Positions 20,915-33,252 of a stretch of DNA of 64,000 nucleotides are shown here, in pieces. Every line of letters starts with the position of its first letter. The first letter of the stretch is position 1. The DNA is from Kineosporia babensis (GTDB lineage Bacteria; Actinomycetota; Actinomycetes; Actinomycetales; Kineosporiaceae), in NCBI RefSeq assembly GCF_021129305.1, contig NZ_JAJOMB010000002.1, positions 62,001 to 126,000 on the forward strand, read 5' to 3'. Under the pieces are notes generated by a model. The model saw only the letters and a program-made list of their open reading frames with translations, was not told the origin of the DNA and ran no database searches. Both the position numbers and the translations under genes were made by a program.

Positions 20915-22021
20915 ATGACCCAGCTCACCCCGGACGAGTCCGCGAAGTTGGCGGTGGAGCCGCTGCTCGCCGAGTACGAGGAGCTGGAGCGTCAGCTCGC
21001 CGACCCCTCCATCCACGCCGACGCCGGTCTGGCCCGCAAGCTCGGGCGCCGCTACGCCGAGCTGGGTGCGGTGCACGCCGGGCACGAGGAGTGGCGTGGT
21101 GCCCTGGACGATCTGGAGGCCGCTCGCGAACTGGCCGCCGAGGACAGCGCGTTCGCCGAGGAGATCCCCGCCCTGGAGGCCGCGCTCGAGGAGTCCCGCG
21201 AGCGTCTGCACCGCCTGCTCATCCCGCGTGACCCGGACGACAGCCGCGACGTGATCCTGGAGATCAAGGCCGGCGAGGGCGGCGAGGAGTCCGCCCTGTT
21301 CGCCGGCGACCTGCTGCGGATGTACCTGCGCCACGCCGAGCGCAACGGCTGGCGCACCGAGGTGATCGACTCCAACGAGAGCGATCTGGGTGGATACAAG
21401 GACATCTCGGTCGCGGTGAAGTTCAAGGGCAACCCGGGCCCGGGCGAAGGGGTGTACGCCCGGCTGAAGTACGAGGGCGGCGTGCACCGGGTGCAGCGTG
21501 TCCCGGTCACCGAGTCGCAGGGCCGGATCCACACCTCGGCCGCGGGCGTGCTGGTGCTGCCCGAACCGGACGAGGCGGTCGAGATCGAGATCGACCCGAA
21601 CGAGCTGCGGATCGACGTCTACCGCTCCTCCGGCCCGGGTGGCCAGAGCGTCAACACCACCGACTCGGCGGTGCGGATCACCCACATCCCGACCGGGGTG
21701 GTGGCCTCCTGCCAGAACGAGAAGTCGCAGCTGCAGAACAAGGAACAGGCGATGCGGATCCTGCGCGCCCGGCTGCACGCGATCCAGGTGGAGGCCGCGG
21801 CGGCGGAGGTCTCGCAGGCCCGGCGCTCGCAGGTGCGCACGGTCGACCGCTCCGAGCGGATCCGCACCTACAACTACCCGGAGAACCGGATCGCCGACCA
21901 CCGCACCGGTTACAAGGCCTACAACCTGGACCAGGTGCTCGACGGCGACCTCGGCCCGGTGATCCAGTCGTGTCTGGACGCCGACGAGAGTGCCCAGCTG
22001 GCCGCGCTGCAGAACTCGTGA
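20915..22021 (+). CDS. prfA: Peptide chain release factor 1
   Basis: Class I release factor for UAA/UAG codons. I start at ATG 20915 behind AGAAGAAGG, giving 368 residues. It has the N-terminal helical domain, the conserved [19 protein letters not shown], and the peptidyl-hydrolysis motif GGQ in [19 protein letters not shown] followed by [16 protein letters not shown]. The stop overlaps the prmC start (GTGA), matching the functional pair, since PrmC methylates the GGQ glutamine. Confidence 0.97.
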   Translation: MTQLTPDESAKLAVEPLLAEYEELERQLADPSIHADAGLARKLGRRYAELGAVHAGHEEWRGALDDLEAARELAAEDSAFAEEIPALEAALEESRERLHRLLIPRDPDDSRDVILEIKAGEGGEESALFAGDLLRMYLRHAERNGWRTEVIDSNESDLGGYKDISVAVKFKGNPGPGEGVYARLKYEGGVHRVQRVPVTESQGRIHTSAAGVLVLPEPDEAVEIEIDPNELRIDVYRSSGPGGQSVNTTDSAVRITHIPTGVVASCQNEKSQLQNKEQAMRILRARLHAIQVEAAAAEVSQARRSQVRTVDRSERIRTYNYPENRIADHRTGYKAYNLDQVLDGDLGPVIQSCLDADESAQLAALQNS

Positions 22022-22890
22022 GCATCGAGCTGAAAAGCGTTCTCGCGGGTGCGGTCACGTTGCTGTCCGAGGCGGGGGTGCCTTCACCCTCGGCCGACGC
22101 GAACATCCTGGTGGCGCACGTTCTCGGGGTGGAACGGCGGGAGCTGTCCCGGCGGGTGATCCTGGGCTACCAGCTCTCGGCCGACGAGTCCTCGCGCCTG
22201 GCTGGGCTTCTCGACCAGCGCTCGAAACGGGTTCCGCTGCAGCACCTGACCGGTTCGGCCGGGTTCCGGCGGCTCGATCTGCTGGTCGGGCCAGGGGTTT
22301 TCATTCCCCGGGTGGAGACCGAATGGGTGGCCGGGGTGGCGATCGAGGCCGCTTCGGTGCTGCGGGATCCGCTGGTGGTGGATCTGTGCACCGGCTCCGG
22401 GGCGATTGCGCTGGCGCTGGCCGACGAGCTGCCCGCGGCCCGGGTGGTCGCGGTCGAGCTGGACCCGCCGGCGGTGCAGTGGGCGCAGCGCAACATCGAG
22501 GCGCTGGGCTCACGGGTCGAGCTGCGCCCGGGTGATGCGGTGCGCTGCCACGAGCACCTGCTGGCCGATCTGGCCGGGGCGGTCGACGTGGTGGTGGCCA
22601 ATCCGCCCTACATCCCGCCGGACGCCGAGCCGACCGAGCCCGAGGTCCGCGATCACGATCCGGTACTGGCGCTGTACGGCGGCGGGGACGACGGCCTGGC
22701 CATCCCGCGCGGGGTGGTCGAGGCGGCCGCGGGGCTGCTGCGCCCCGGCGGGCTGCTGGTGATGGAACACGCCGACGTCCAGGGAGCTGGTGGGCGGGCG
22801 CTGACCTCGCCGCCGGAGTGGATCGATGTGCACACCCAGCGTGACCTGACCGGCCGCGACCGTGCGCTGCTGGCCCGACGGGCAGGCTGA
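22018..22890 (+). CDS. prmC: Peptide chain release factor N5-glutamine methyltransferase
   Basis: SAM-dependent methyltransferase that methylates the GGQ glutamine of release factors. The GTG at 22018 overlaps the prfA stop. In 290 residues it carries an N-terminal helical recognition domain, the SAM motif [16 protein letters not shown] and the catalytic NPPY in [16 protein letters not shown] hairpin at 22912-22941 ends the prfA-prmC unit. Confidence 0.96.
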   Translation: MSIELKSVLAGAVTLLSEAGVPSPSADANILVAHVLGVERRELSRRVILGYQLSADESSRLAGLLDQRSKRVPLQHLTGSAGFRRLDLLVGPGVFIPRVETEWVAGVAIEAASVLRDPLVVDLCTGSGAIALALADELPAARVVAVELDPPAVQWAQRNIEALGSRVELRPGDAVRCHEHLLADLAGAVDVVVANPPYIPPDAEPTEPEVRDHDPVLALYGGGDDGLAIPRGVVEAAAGLLRPGGLLVMEHADVQGAGGRALTSPPEWIDVHTQRDLTGRDRALLARRAG

Positions 22891-22911
22891 GCGGACTCGA
22901 CACTGAGCGGG

Positions 22912-22941
22912 CCGGTGCCCCGGGTGCAGCCGGGGCACCGG
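22912..22941. terminator. Hairpin between convergent prmC and a secreted-protein gene
   Basis: CCGGTGCCCCGG (22912-22923) pairs perfectly with CCGGGGCACCGG (22930-22941), 12 bp with a 6-base loop. It sits between the 3' ends of two converging genes, so it can serve both. Confidence 0.75.
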
Positions 22942-22948
22942 AGTCGGC

Positions 22949-23350
22949 TCAGCCGCGGATCGTGTACCACTTGCTCTCGGCGTACGACAGGTTGCTGCGG
23001 ACGATCTCGCGCACCTCGGCCTTGGCGCTGCTCTTGGCGGTGAAGCTGAAGCTGGTCCGGTCGCCCTTGCCCCCGGTCGCCTTGACCACCTTGGCGGAGG
23101 CCTGGTCGGAGAAGCGGATCCGCAGCTGGGCCTGACGCTTGTCGGCGGCGGTGTCCTCCAGCACGCCGGAGACGTGCAGCTTGCCTCCGGAGACCCACCA
23201 CTGCCCAGCAGCCTGGGCCCCGGCCAGCCCGTTGCTCTTCCAGGCGTGCTTCTTGACTGCGGCCGGCTTGACCTCGGCCGCCTGAGCGGTGGCGGGTACG
23301 GCCAGGACGGCCACGGAGGCCAGGGCGGCAGCAGCAAAGATCTTCTTCAT
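22949..23350 (-). CDS. Small secreted protein of unknown function
   Basis: Starting at the ATG at 23350, with GGAGAAA upstream, the protein has 133 residues. It opens with a classical signal peptide (MKKIFAAAALASVAVLAVPA, cleavage near AQA-AEV). The mature part of about 105 residues is rich in Lys, Ala and Ser and looks all-beta (WWVSGGKLHVSGVLED, QLRIRFSD, TSFSFTAKSS). It has no cysteines and no membrane anchor, so it is probably released. I do not recognise a domain. Confidence 0.75.
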   Translation of the reverse strand: MKKIFAAAALASVAVLAVPATAQAAEVKPAAVKKHAWKSNGLAGAQAAGQWWVSGGKLHVSGVLEDTAADKRQAQLRIRFSDQASAKVVKATGGKGDRTSFSFTAKSSAKAEVREIVRSNLSYAESKWYTIRG

Positions 23351-23691
23351 GCGTTTCTCCAGGGATTGTGAAGCGGTGGACCTGCCGCCCGGTACGGCCG
23401 GGCGAGGGGGTCCGATCGGCAGTGCGGGCGGAACCGTGTCTTGTGGAACGGTTTTCGCGTCCGGCTGCGGAACAAGTAACGCATGGGTAACGAATGTCGG
23501 CAACGTGACGTGATTAACCAATCGCGCTAAGCACGCAATCCGGCAGGGGTGCACTGGTCGACACGCTCCGACCTGGCGTAAAGCGACCGGGCGGGTGCTC
23601 AGCGTGGCCGAGGTCGGTCTGGAGTGGCGGCTGGGGCGGGCAGCGCCCGCCGAATGCGCGCTCCGGCCTCAGGTAGTGCCACACTCGGGGG
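23351..23691. other. Divergent intergenic region (341 bases) without a gene
   Basis: It separates the secreted-protein gene (minus) from tsaC (plus). Apart from the minus-strand promoter candidate at 23474-23503 I see only a GC-rich stretch; no RNA gene or repeat is evident. CACACT ends 4 to 5 bases before the tsaC GTG and might be a leaderless -10. Confidence 0.5.
23474..23503 (-). promoter_or_regulatory. Putative sigma70-type promoter for the small secreted protein
   Basis: On the minus strand TTGCCG (23498-23503), an 18-base spacer and TTACTT (23474-23479) fit a -35/-10 pair. The spacer and -10 region hold a short repeat with two GTTAC units (CGTTACCCATGCGTTACTTG). Confidence 0.35.
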
Positions 23692-24372
23692 GTGAGTGTG
23701 CGTTTCGACTGCGCCCTGGAGGTCCAGCGTTCGCGCGGGATCACCAAAGCTGCCGACGGCGTCGCCGAAGGTGATCTCGTCGTTCTGCCGACCGACACCG
23801 TCTACGGAATAGGCTGCGACGCCTTCGACGCCGAGGCCGTCTCCGCCCTGCTGGCGGCCAAGGGCCGGGGTAGAGCCATGCCGCCCCCGGTGCTGGTGCC
23901 GCACGTGCGCACCCTGGACGGCATCGCCGCCGGGATCACCGCCGACATCCGGGCGCTGGCCGAGGCGTTCTGGCCGGGCGCGCTGACCATCATCACCCGC
24001 TCGATGCCCACCCTGCGGTGGGACCTGGGCGAGACCAACGGCACCGTGGCGCTGCGGATGCCGCTGCACCCGGTGGCCCTGGAGCTGCTGGAGCGCACCG
24101 GGCCGATGGCCGTCTCCAGCGCCAACCTGACCGGCCGCGCCGCCGCCCTGACCTGCCAGCAGGCGCAGGACATGCTGGGCGACTCGGTGGCGGTCTACCT
24201 GGACGGCGGCCCGGCCGAGCTGGGCGTCGCCTCCACCATCATCGACTGCACCTCGCCGGTGCCCCGGGTGCTGCGGCAGGGGGCGATCGAGCTGGCCGAC
24301 CTGCGCTCGGTGGTACCCGCCACGCTCGGTCTGGACGAGGTCGCCCCGGAGTCCGAGGAGCCCGCTCAGTGA
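23692..24372 (+). CDS. L-threonylcarbamoyladenylate synthase (Sua5/YciO/YrdC)
   Basis: Makes threonylcarbamoyl-AMP for the t6A37 modification of ANN-decoding tRNAs. The 226-residue protein (GTG start) has the YrdC core: LVVLPTDTVYGIGCDAFDAE, AAKGRGRAMPPPVLV, FWPGALTIITR, GTVALRMPLHP and SSANLTG. It lacks the extra Sua5 C-terminal domain. It follows prfA-prmC as in Mycobacterium, and its stop overlaps the start of the glycosyltransferase gene (GTGA). Confidence 0.93.
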   Translation: MSVRFDCALEVQRSRGITKAADGVAEGDLVVLPTDTVYGIGCDAFDAEAVSALLAAKGRGRAMPPPVLVPHVRTLDGIAAGITADIRALAEAFWPGALTIITRSMPTLRWDLGETNGTVALRMPLHPVALELLERTGPMAVSSANLTGRAAALTCQQAQDMLGDSVAVYLDGGPAELGVASTIIDCTSPVPRVLRQGAIELADLRSVVPATLGLDEVAPESEEPAQ

Positions 24373-25688
24373 GGGGTTACCTCTTCGTCCTGCTGATCGC
24401 CACCACGGTCACCTACCTGACCACCCCGGCGGTGCGCCGGATCGCCCGGCGGATCGGCGCGGTGACCGCGCTGCGGGAGCGGGACGTGCACACCGTGCCG
24501 ATCCCGCGCCTGGGTGGGGCGGCGATCTACTTCGGCATTGCGGTGGCCATGCTCACCGCCTCCCAGGTGCCGTTCTTCCACGCCGTGTTCACCGGCCGCA
24601 CCGCCTACGTGGTGCTGCTCTCGGCCGGGGCGGTCTGCCTGCTGGGCGTGTTCGACGACCTGTGGGAGCTGGACGCGGTCACCAAGGCGGCCGGGCAGAT
24701 GCTGGCCGCGGGAATCATGGCCTGGCAGGGCATCCAGCTGGTCTCGCTGCCGATCTTCGGCACCGTGATCCCGTCGCGGATGCTGCTGATCTTCGTCACC
24801 GTGGTGGCGATCATGGTCACCATCAACGCGGTGAACTTCGTCGACGGCCTGGACGGCCTGGCCGCGGGCATGGTGGCGATCGCCGGCACCGCGTTCTTCA
24901 TCTACTCCTACGCGCTGGCGGTGAACTCGTCACCGGGTGACTACGCCTCGCTGGCCTCGGTGATCACCGCCGCCCTGGTCGGCTCCTGCCTGGGCTTCCT
25001 GCCGCACAACTTCAACCCGGCGCGGATCTTCATGGGCGACAGCGGCTCGATGCTGCTGGGCCTGCTGATGGCCACCTCCACGGTGGCGATCACCGGCACG
25101 GTGGACCCCTCGCAGCTGGAGGACAGCCGGCTGGTCCCGGCCTTCATGCCGCTGCTGCTGCCGCTGGCCGTGCTCGCGCTGCCGCTGATCGACCTGCTGC
25201 TGGCCATCCTGCGGCGCACCCGGGCGGGCAAGATGCCTTGGCAGCCGGACAAATTGCACCTTCATCACCGGATGCTCAGCCTCGGTCACAGCCACGCCGG
25301 GGCGGTGCTGATCCTGTACTTCTGGACGGCGACGGTGGGCTTCGGCGTTGCCCTTTTCGCCCTTCTTCCGGCCGGAACCGCGCTTCTGCTGGGCGGTGCG
25401 GCGGTGATCTGCGCGCTGATCCTGACCGTCGGCCCGCGGCGCTGGCGGCAGATGGCGGTCACCGCGGTGCCCGGGGCCGGGACACGCACGGCAACCGTGG
25501 TGATCCCGCCCGAGCCCGGCCTGCCCCGCCCGCCCGAGGACCCGGAATCCGGGGGAGTGGCTGGGACGGCGGGGAAACCGGGCGAGCGTCAGGTTCGTTC
25601 AGCCCAGGCACCCGCGGACGAGCGGGACGACCAGGCGGACACGCACCGTAGCGGCGCCGGGGTGAACTCAGGAATGAACGGATCATGA
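24369..25688 (+). CDS. wecA: Undecaprenyl-phosphate GlcNAc-1-phosphate transferase (WecA/TagO type)
   Basis: Polytopic membrane enzyme of the MraY/WecA family that transfers a phospho-sugar to a polyprenyl phosphate, the first step of arabinogalactan or teichoic-acid linker synthesis in this position in actinobacteria. The GTG start overlaps the tsaC stop. In 439 residues I see about ten membrane segments and the family motifs LLGVFDDLWELD, NFVDGLDGLAAG and NPARIFMGDSGSMLLG, plus a histidine loop KLHLHHRML. The last 80 residues are a hydrophilic cytoplasmic tail. The next gene overlaps by ATGA. Confidence 0.93.
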   Translation: MRGYLFVLLIATTVTYLTTPAVRRIARRIGAVTALRERDVHTVPIPRLGGAAIYFGIAVAMLTASQVPFFHAVFTGRTAYVVLLSAGAVCLLGVFDDLWELDAVTKAAGQMLAAGIMAWQGIQLVSLPIFGTVIPSRMLLIFVTVVAIMVTINAVNFVDGLDGLAAGMVAIAGTAFFIYSYALAVNSSPGDYASLASVITAALVGSCLGFLPHNFNPARIFMGDSGSMLLGLLMATSTVAITGTVDPSQLEDSRLVPAFMPLLLPLAVLALPLIDLLLAILRRTRAGKMPWQPDKLHLHHRMLSLGHSHAGAVLILYFWTATVGFGVALFALLPAGTALLLGGAAVICALILTVGPRRWRQMAVTAVPGAGTRTATVVIPPEPGLPRPPEDPESGGVAGTAGKPGERQVRSAQAPADERDDQADTHRSGAGVNSGMNGS

Positions 25689-26134
25689 ACATGTCCCAGG
25701 CCGAATCCGGTCCGCAGAAGGTCTCCCGGGCCCCGGAACCGGTGCTCACGCTGTGGCTTGCAGCACTCGTCCCAGCTCTTGTGCTGGGCGGCCTGACCAG
25801 TGCAGGGGCCTTCGTGGTGGGCCGCGACGAAGGGATCTCGGCGCTGGCCGGATCCGGCCTGGCCCTGCTCGCCCTGACCTTCACCACGATGCTGCACTTC
25901 CAGATCCGGATGACCGAGCCGTGGCTGGGCATGGGCCTCGCGTTCATGACGTACTCGCTGGTCATCGGCCTGATGTGGGCCGCCTTCCTGGTTTTCGACG
26001 AGACCGACTGGCTGGTCGGCCCGGCCGCCGCGGCCGGTCTGGCGGCCGGTCTGCTGGGCTGGATCGCAGGTCATATGCGCGGAGCGCTCAAGCTTCGCGA
26101 GCCGCTGTACGACGACAGGGTTGAACGCGACTGA
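25685..26134 (+). CDS. atpI: AtpI-like membrane protein upstream of ATP synthase
   Basis: A 149-residue protein with four predicted membrane segments: LWLAALVPALVLGGLTSAGA, SGLALLALTFTTMLHF, LAFMTYSLVIGLMWAAFLVF and AAAAGLAAGLLGWIAG. Sequence similarity to AtpI is weak to the eye, but size, topology and position between wecA and atpB match the small protein that precedes atpB in Mycobacterium (Rv1303 position). AtpI-type proteins are thought to help c-ring assembly. The ATG overlaps the wecA stop. Confidence 0.7.
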   Translation: MNMSQAESGPQKVSRAPEPVLTLWLAALVPALVLGGLTSAGAFVVGRDEGISALAGSGLALLALTFTTMLHFQIRMTEPWLGMGLAFMTYSLVIGLMWAAFLVFDETDWLVGPAAAAGLAAGLLGWIAGHMRGALKLREPLYDDRVERD

Positions 26135-26454
26135 CCCGATCGGGTGCTGCCCGTTGCACCCCCGAGACAAGGCCATTCGCCCCTTGCTGGGGGGTGGCGG
26201 CAGAACCGCCCTACATGACTGATAGTGTCAAGCCAGATGGATGACGAGTAGACCCTGCTGAGGGCACCCGCCATGACTGCGGTGTGCCCCGTGAAGGTCT
26301 CCGCCGGCTACGAGCTGCAACGCCCGAGCCCGTCTTCCCCCTGAACCTGTAACACCCTGAGCCTGAAGCAACCCTGACTGACCCTGCCGCCAAGCCTCCT
26401 CAAGGCTGAATGGCTGAACCCCGCAACGAAGCATTGAGTCTTGGAGGAGCGACC
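26135..26454 (+). other. Leader region of the ATP synthase operon (320 bases)
   Basis: No gene is visible. The region has small stems (CCCC-TTGCT-GGGG near 26180, GGCGG-CAGAA-CCGCC at 26197-26211) and a TAGTGT hexamer at 26223-26228 that could be a -10, but no convincing -35. GGAGGAG at 26443-26449 serves the atpB GTG start. Confidence 0.45.
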
Positions 26455-27246
26455 GTGAATTACCTGGCCGCCGGTGGTGGAGGAGAAGAGGGCTTCCACG
26501 CTCCCGGCATCGCCGAGTTCTGGCAGCCGCTCGTCGGGAACGGGGCCTTCGCCCTGACACGTTCGATGGTTGTCTTCGCTGCGGTCGCCATCATCCTGAC
26601 GGTCGTCCTGCTGCGGGTGACCAAGAAGCTGGAACTGGTCCCGAGCAAGGGGCAGTTCCTGGTCGAGAGCGGCTACAGCCTGGTCCGCAACGGCCTGGCC
26701 CGCGACATCATCGGCGCGGACAAGTTCAAGCCGTTCCTGCCGCTGATGTTCGCGCTGTTCACGGTTGTCCTGATCAACAACCTGATGGGCATCATGCCCT
26801 TCATCAACTTCCCGACCTTCAGCCGGATCGGCTACGCGATCGTCCTGACCGCGATCGTCTACTTCACCTACCACGGTGTCGGTATCGCGCGGCTGGGCCT
26901 GTTCGGCTGGCTGAAGAGCTTCTGCCCGCCCGGGCTGCCCGCCTGGGTGGTGCCGATCGTCTGGATCATCGAGTTCCTGACCTACGTGGTCAACCGCCCG
27001 CTGACCATGGCGCTGCGACTCTTCGGCAACATGTTCGCCGGTCACCTGATGATCATGGTGTTCGTCTTCGGCGGTGAGTACCTGCTGTTCAGCACCGAGG
27101 GCTTCCTGCCCGTGACCGGTGTGCTCGCCTATGTGTTCTCTCTGGCGATCTTCCTCTTCGAGGTGATCGTCCAGTGCCTCCAGGCGTACGTCTTCGTGCT
27201 CCTGGCCTGCGTTTACATCGCCGGTGCCGTCGCCGACGAGCACTGA
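26455..27246 (+). CDS. atpB: ATP synthase F0 subunit a
   Basis: Membrane stator subunit that forms the proton half-channels. I choose GTG 26455 because GGAGGAG lies 5 bases ahead; an in-frame ATG 45 bases upstream has no ribosome binding site. The 263-residue protein has five to six membrane segments and the essential arginine in PLTMALRLFGNMFAGHLMI, with the final helix QCLQAYVFVLLACVYIAGAV. First gene of the eight-gene atp operon. Confidence 0.96.
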   Translation: MNYLAAGGGGEEGFHAPGIAEFWQPLVGNGAFALTRSMVVFAAVAIILTVVLLRVTKKLELVPSKGQFLVESGYSLVRNGLARDIIGADKFKPFLPLMFALFTVVLINNLMGIMPFINFPTFSRIGYAIVLTAIVYFTYHGVGIARLGLFGWLKSFCPPGLPAWVVPIVWIIEFLTYVVNRPLTMALRLFGNMFAGHLMIMVFVFGGEYLLFSTEGFLPVTGVLAYVFSLAIFLFEVIVQCLQAYVFVLLACVYIAGAVADEH

Positions 27247-27329
27247 TCTTCCGCCGGTGCCCGTCGCACGACGCGCACTGACAACAGCCTGACCCCTTCA
27301 GGCACCAACCCGAAAGGCAGGAAACTGCA

Positions 27330-27539
27330 ATGGTCGAAGGCAACATCGCATTCCTGGGCTACGGCATCGCCGCGATCGGCCCCGGCATCGGCGTGGGTCT
27401 GATCTTCGCCGCTTACATCAACGGTGTGGCGCGTCAGCCGGAGTCCCGCAGCGTGCTGCAGACCATCGCCTTCACCGGCTTCGCCCTGACCGAGGCGCTG
27501 GCCCTGCTGGGTCTGGTCTTCGCGTTCCTCTTCCGCTGA
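27330..27539 (+). CDS. atpE: ATP synthase F0 subunit c
   Basis: A 69-residue helical hairpin that builds the rotor ring. The first helix has the glycine-rich pattern [15 protein letters not shown], the loop is ARQPE, and the second helix carries the ion-binding glutamate in [16 protein letters not shown]. The sequence ends LFR directly after helix 2. An 83-base spacer with AAAGGCAGG precedes the ATG. This subunit is the bedaquiline target in mycobacteria. Confidence 0.96.
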   Translation: MVEGNIAFLGYGIAAIGPGIGVGLIFAAYINGVARQPESRSVLQTIAFTGFALTEALALLGLVFAFLFR

Positions 27540-27561
27540 TCGCCCTTCCATCACGGCCTGA

Positions 27562-28169
<608 letters not shown>

Positions 28170-28170
<1 letters not shown>

Positions 28171-29003
28171 TGGCGGCGCAGGTGCGGATGCAGGGTCCGA
28201 GCCGGGCGGCTCTGGCCGCCGGGCAGGACCGGCTGGAGATGCTGCTCAACTCCGTCGGCACCGACGCGGCCCGGTTCGCGGAGGACCTGTTCGGGGTCAC
28301 CGACCTGGTGGCCTCCAACGCCGCCCTGCGCCGGGCCCTGACCGAGTCGTCCCGGACCCCCGAGGCCCGGGCCGCTCTGGCGGCTCAGCTGCTCACCGGT
28401 AAGGTCTCCGGCCCTTCGCTGGACCTGGTCTCCGGCCTGGTCCGGTCGCAGTGGGCGGTCTCGACCGACCTCACCGAGGCGCTCGAGGGCCTGGCGGTCA
28501 ACGCCGCGCTGTTCGGCGCCGAGCGGGCCGAGCGGCTCGACCGGGTCGAGGACGAACTGTTCCGGTTCGGCCGCACGGTGGCGGGCGACGTCTCGCTGCG
28601 GGACGCGTTCGCGCTCCGCACGCCGGGCTCCGACCGCAAGCGGCAGCTGGTCCACCAGCTGCTCAGCACCAAGGTGGCGCCCGAGACCCTGCGCCTGGCG
28701 ATCCAGGCGGCGGTCTCCCCGCGGGGCCGCCGGGTGGAGCAGGTGCTGGAGAAGTTCCTGGAGGCAGCCGCCGCCCGACGCCGCCAGCTGGTGGCCGAGG
28801 TGGTTGCGGCCTCACCGCTCACCGAGGGCCAGCGGGCCCGGCTCAGCACCGCGCTGCGCCGGCTCTACGGCCGGGACATCCGCGTCAACCTGGACATCGA
28901 CCCCTCGGTCGTGGGCGGGTTGCGGATCATGGTGGCCGGTGAACTGATCGACAACACGGTCCTGAGCCGGCTGAACACCGCCAAGCGGACCATCGCAGGC
29001 TGA
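28170..29003 (+). CDS. atpH: ATP synthase F1 subunit delta
   Basis: Stalk subunit joining the F1 head to subunit b, 277 residues, about 90 longer than the E. coli protein. The extra length lies in the N-terminal half (SRAALAAGQDRLEMLLNSVG), as is usual in actinobacteria. The C-terminal signature VGGLRIMVAGELIDNTVLSRL is clear. A strong GC hairpin follows the stop. Confidence 0.94.
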
Positions 29004-29037
29004 CCGCGGCGGCCGCAGCTCCTGCGGCCGCCCGCGG
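29004..29037 (+). terminator. GC-rich hairpin between atpH and atpA
   Basis: CCGCGGCGGCCGCA (29004-29017) pairs with TGCGGCCGCCCGCGG (29023-29037) with a single bulged G and a GCTCC loop, starting right after the atpH stop. No T-run follows, so complete termination is unlikely. It may instead stabilise or process the operon mRNA. It is listed as a terminator only for want of a better type. Confidence 0.4.
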
Positions 29038-29142
29038 CGCGCGATGATGAATCCGCGACGCAAGCATTGGTAAGTAGCAAGAAAAGTTGAAGACCCACGG
29101 CCCGGCTCACGCCGGACAACGACGAGAGAGCAGGGGATCCAG

Positions 29143-30777
29143 ATGGCGGAGCTGACGATCCGTCCGGACGAGATCCGGGACGCGCTGGACGCTTTCGTAA
29201 AGTCCTACGACCCGAGTGCGGCTTCCCGTGAGGAAGTCGGCATCATCTCCGAGGCTGCCGACGGCATCGCCCGGGTCGAGGGCCTTCCGAGCGTCATGGC
29301 GAACGAGCTGCTGCAGTTCGAGGACGGCACCCTCGGCCTGGCGCAGAACCTGGACGTGAACGAGATCGGCGTCGTCGTTCTCGGTGAGTTCAGCGGCCTG
29401 GAAGAGGGCCAGGAGGTCAAGCGGACCGGAGAGGTGCTCTCCGTGCCCGTCGGTGACGCCTTCCTCGGTCGCGTGGTCGACCCGCTGGGCGCCCCGATCG
29501 ACGGCCTGGGCGAGATCGCCTCCGAAGGCCGCCGCGCGCTGGAGCTCCAGGCCCCGGGCGTGATGCAGCGTAAGTCGGTGCACGAGCCGATGCAGACCGG
29601 GATCAAGGCGATCGACTCGCTGACCCCGATCGGCCGCGGCCAGCGCCAGCTGATCATCGGCGACCGCCAGACCGGCAAGACCGCGATCGCGATCGACACG
29701 ATCATCAACCAGAAGTCGAACTGGGAGTCCGGCGACCCGGACAAGCAGGTCCGCTGCATCTACGTGGCGATCGGCCAGAAGGGCTCGACCATCGCGTCGA
29801 TCCGCGGCTCGCTCGAAGAGGCCGGCGCGCTGGAGTACACCACCATCGTCGCCGCCCCGGCGTCCGACCCGGCCGGCTTCAAGTACCTGGCCCCGTACAC
29901 CGGCTCGGCCATCGGCCAGCACTGGATGTACGCCGGCAAGCACGTCCTGATCGTCTTCGACGACCTGAGCAAGCAGGCCGAGGCCTACCGCTCGGTGTCG
30001 CTGCTGCTGCGCCGCCCGCCGGGCCGCGAGGCCTACCCGGGTGACGTCTTCTACCTGCACTCCCGTCTGCTGGAGCGCTGCGCGAAGCTGTCCGACGAGC
30101 TGGGCCACGGCTCGATGACCGGTCTGCCGATCGTCGAGACCAAGGCCAACGACGTCTCGGCCTACATCCCGACCAACGTCATCTCGATCACCGACGGCCA
30201 GCTGTTCCTGCAGTCGGACCTGTTCAACGCCAACCAGCGCCCGGCGGTCGACGTCGGTATCTCGGTCTCCCGGGTCGGTGGCTCGGCGATGACCAAGGCG
30301 ATGAAGGCGGTCACCGGTTCGCTGAAGGTCGAGCTGGCGCAGTACCGCGCGCTCGAGGCGTTCGCGCTGTTCGCCTCCGACCTGGACGCCGCCTCCAAGC
30401 AGCAGCTGGCCCGCGGTCAGCGTCTGATGGAGCTGTTCAAGCAGCCGCAGTACTCGCCGTACGCGACCGAGGAGCAGGTCGTCTCGATCTGGCTGGGCAC
30501 CACCGGTCAGCTCGACAAGGTCGCCGTCGAGGACGTGCGCCGCTTCGAGCAGGAGTTCATCGACCACCTGCGCCGCAACACCGACGTGCTGTCCTCGATC
30601 GCCGAGACGCTGAAGTTCAGCGACGACACCTCGGCCAGCCTGGAGAAGGAGGTCGAGTCCTTCCACCAGTTCTTCCAGGCCGGTGAGGACGGCGGCATCC
30701 AGGTCGGCACCGAGGAGAACGAGGCGACCGAACTCGAGGACATCTCGCAGGAGCAGATCGTCCGCCAGAAGCGCTGA
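29143..30777 (+). CDS. atpA: ATP synthase F1 subunit alpha
   Basis: Non-catalytic nucleotide-binding subunit, 544 residues. It has the Walker A motif [31 protein letters not shown] and the alpha signature [18 protein letters not shown]. The C-terminus ends in an acidic, Glu-rich tail (about 30 residues), as in other actinobacteria. A 139-base spacer with the hairpin at 29004-29037 separates it from atpH. Confidence 0.97.
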   Translation: MAELTIRPDEIRDALDAFVKSYDPSAASREEVGIISEAADGIARVEGLPSVMANELLQFEDGTLGLAQNLDVNEIGVVVLGEFSGLEEGQEVKRTGEVLSVPVGDAFLGRVVDPLGAPIDGLGEIASEGRRALELQAPGVMQRKSVHEPMQTGIKAIDSLTPIGRGQRQLIIGDRQTGKTAIAIDTIINQKSNWESGDPDKQVRCIYVAIGQKGSTIASIRGSLEEAGALEYTTIVAAPASDPAGFKYLAPYTGSAIGQHWMYAGKHVLIVFDDLSKQAEAYRSVSLLLRRPPGREAYPGDVFYLHSRLLERCAKLSDELGHGSMTGLPIVETKANDVSAYIPTNVISITDGQLFLQSDLFNANQRPAVDVGISVSRVGGSAMTKAMKAVTGSLKVELAQYRALEAFALFASDLDAASKQQLARGQRLMELFKQPQYSPYATEEQVVSIWLGTTGQLDKVAVEDVRRFEQEFIDHLRRNTDVLSSIAETLKFSDDTSASLEKEVESFHQFFQAGEDGGIQVGTEENEATELEDISQEQIVRQKR

Positions 30778-30830
30778 TCGCGCTGTCGGACGACGCCCAA
30801 CGGCGCGGATCATAAGGAGAGCTGAGCGAG

Positions 30831-31724
30831 ATGGCAGGGCAGCAGAGGGTCTACCGGGCCCGGATCAAGTCGACCCGGTCCCTGGAGAAGATCTTCCGGG
30901 CGATGGAACTCATCGCCTCGTCCCGGATCTCGAAGGCGCGGCAGGCCGTGGCTTCGTCGACTCCGTACGCGCGGGCGATCTCCCGCGCAGTCTCGGCGGT
31001 CGCGACCTACTCCGACGTGGATCACATCCTCACGACGGAGAAGGAGACCGTGCGCCGCGCAGCGGTGCTGGTGGTCACGGCCGACCGGGGTATGGCCGGT
31101 GCCTACTCCTCGAACGCGATCCGCGCCGGCGAGCAGCTGCGCGAGCGGCTGACCGAGGAGGGCAAGGAGGTCGCCACCTACGTCACCGGACGTAAGGGCG
31201 TGGCCTTCCTGCGCTTCCGCAAGCGCGAGGCCGCCGCGGAGTGGACCGGTTTCTCGGACGCCCCGCGGTACGAGGACGCCGAGACCATCGGTGACACCCT
31301 GGTCGAGGCGTTCCTGAAGGAGTACGAGGACGGCGGGGTCGACGAGATCCACATCGTCTACACCCGCTTCGTCAGCATGGTGACGCAGCAGCCGGAGATC
31401 GTCCGGCTGCTGCCGCTGGAGGTCGTCGAGGGCACCGAGCCCCCGGCCGCCGACGAGCTGCTGCCGCTGTACTCCTTCGAGCCGAACCCGGCGGAGGTGC
31501 TCGACGCGCTCCTGCCGAAGTACGTGAACAGCCGGATCTTCAACGCGCTGCTGCAGGCCTCGGCCAGCGAGCTGGCCTCCCGCCAGCGCGCGATGAAGTC
31601 CGCCTCGGACAACGCCAAGGAACTGATCCGGACCTACACGCGACTGGCCAACCAGGCGCGTCAGGCCGAGATCACCCAGGAGATCAGCGAGATCGTCGGC
31701 GGCGCCAGCGCGCTGGCCAGCTAA
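30831..31724 (+). CDS. atpG: ATP synthase F1 subunit gamma
   Basis: Central rotor shaft. The 297 residues start with [20 protein letters not shown] and end with the conserved C-terminal helix RMAMK-type segment [20 protein letters not shown] and [25 protein letters not shown] precedes the ATG. Confidence 0.96.
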   Translation: MAGQQRVYRARIKSTRSLEKIFRAMELIASSRISKARQAVASSTPYARAISRAVSAVATYSDVDHILTTEKETVRRAAVLVVTADRGMAGAYSSNAIRAGEQLRERLTEEGKEVATYVTGRKGVAFLRFRKREAAAEWTGFSDAPRYEDAETIGDTLVEAFLKEYEDGGVDEIHIVYTRFVSMVTQQPEIVRLLPLEVVEGTEPPAADELLPLYSFEPNPAEVLDALLPKYVNSRIFNALLQASASELASRQRAMKSASDNAKELIRTYTRLANQARQAEITQEISEIVGGASALAS

Positions 31725-31741
31725 CCAGCTGCTGACCCTAA

Positions 31742-33241
<1,500 letters not shown>

Positions 33242-33252
33242 TCAAGGCGATC

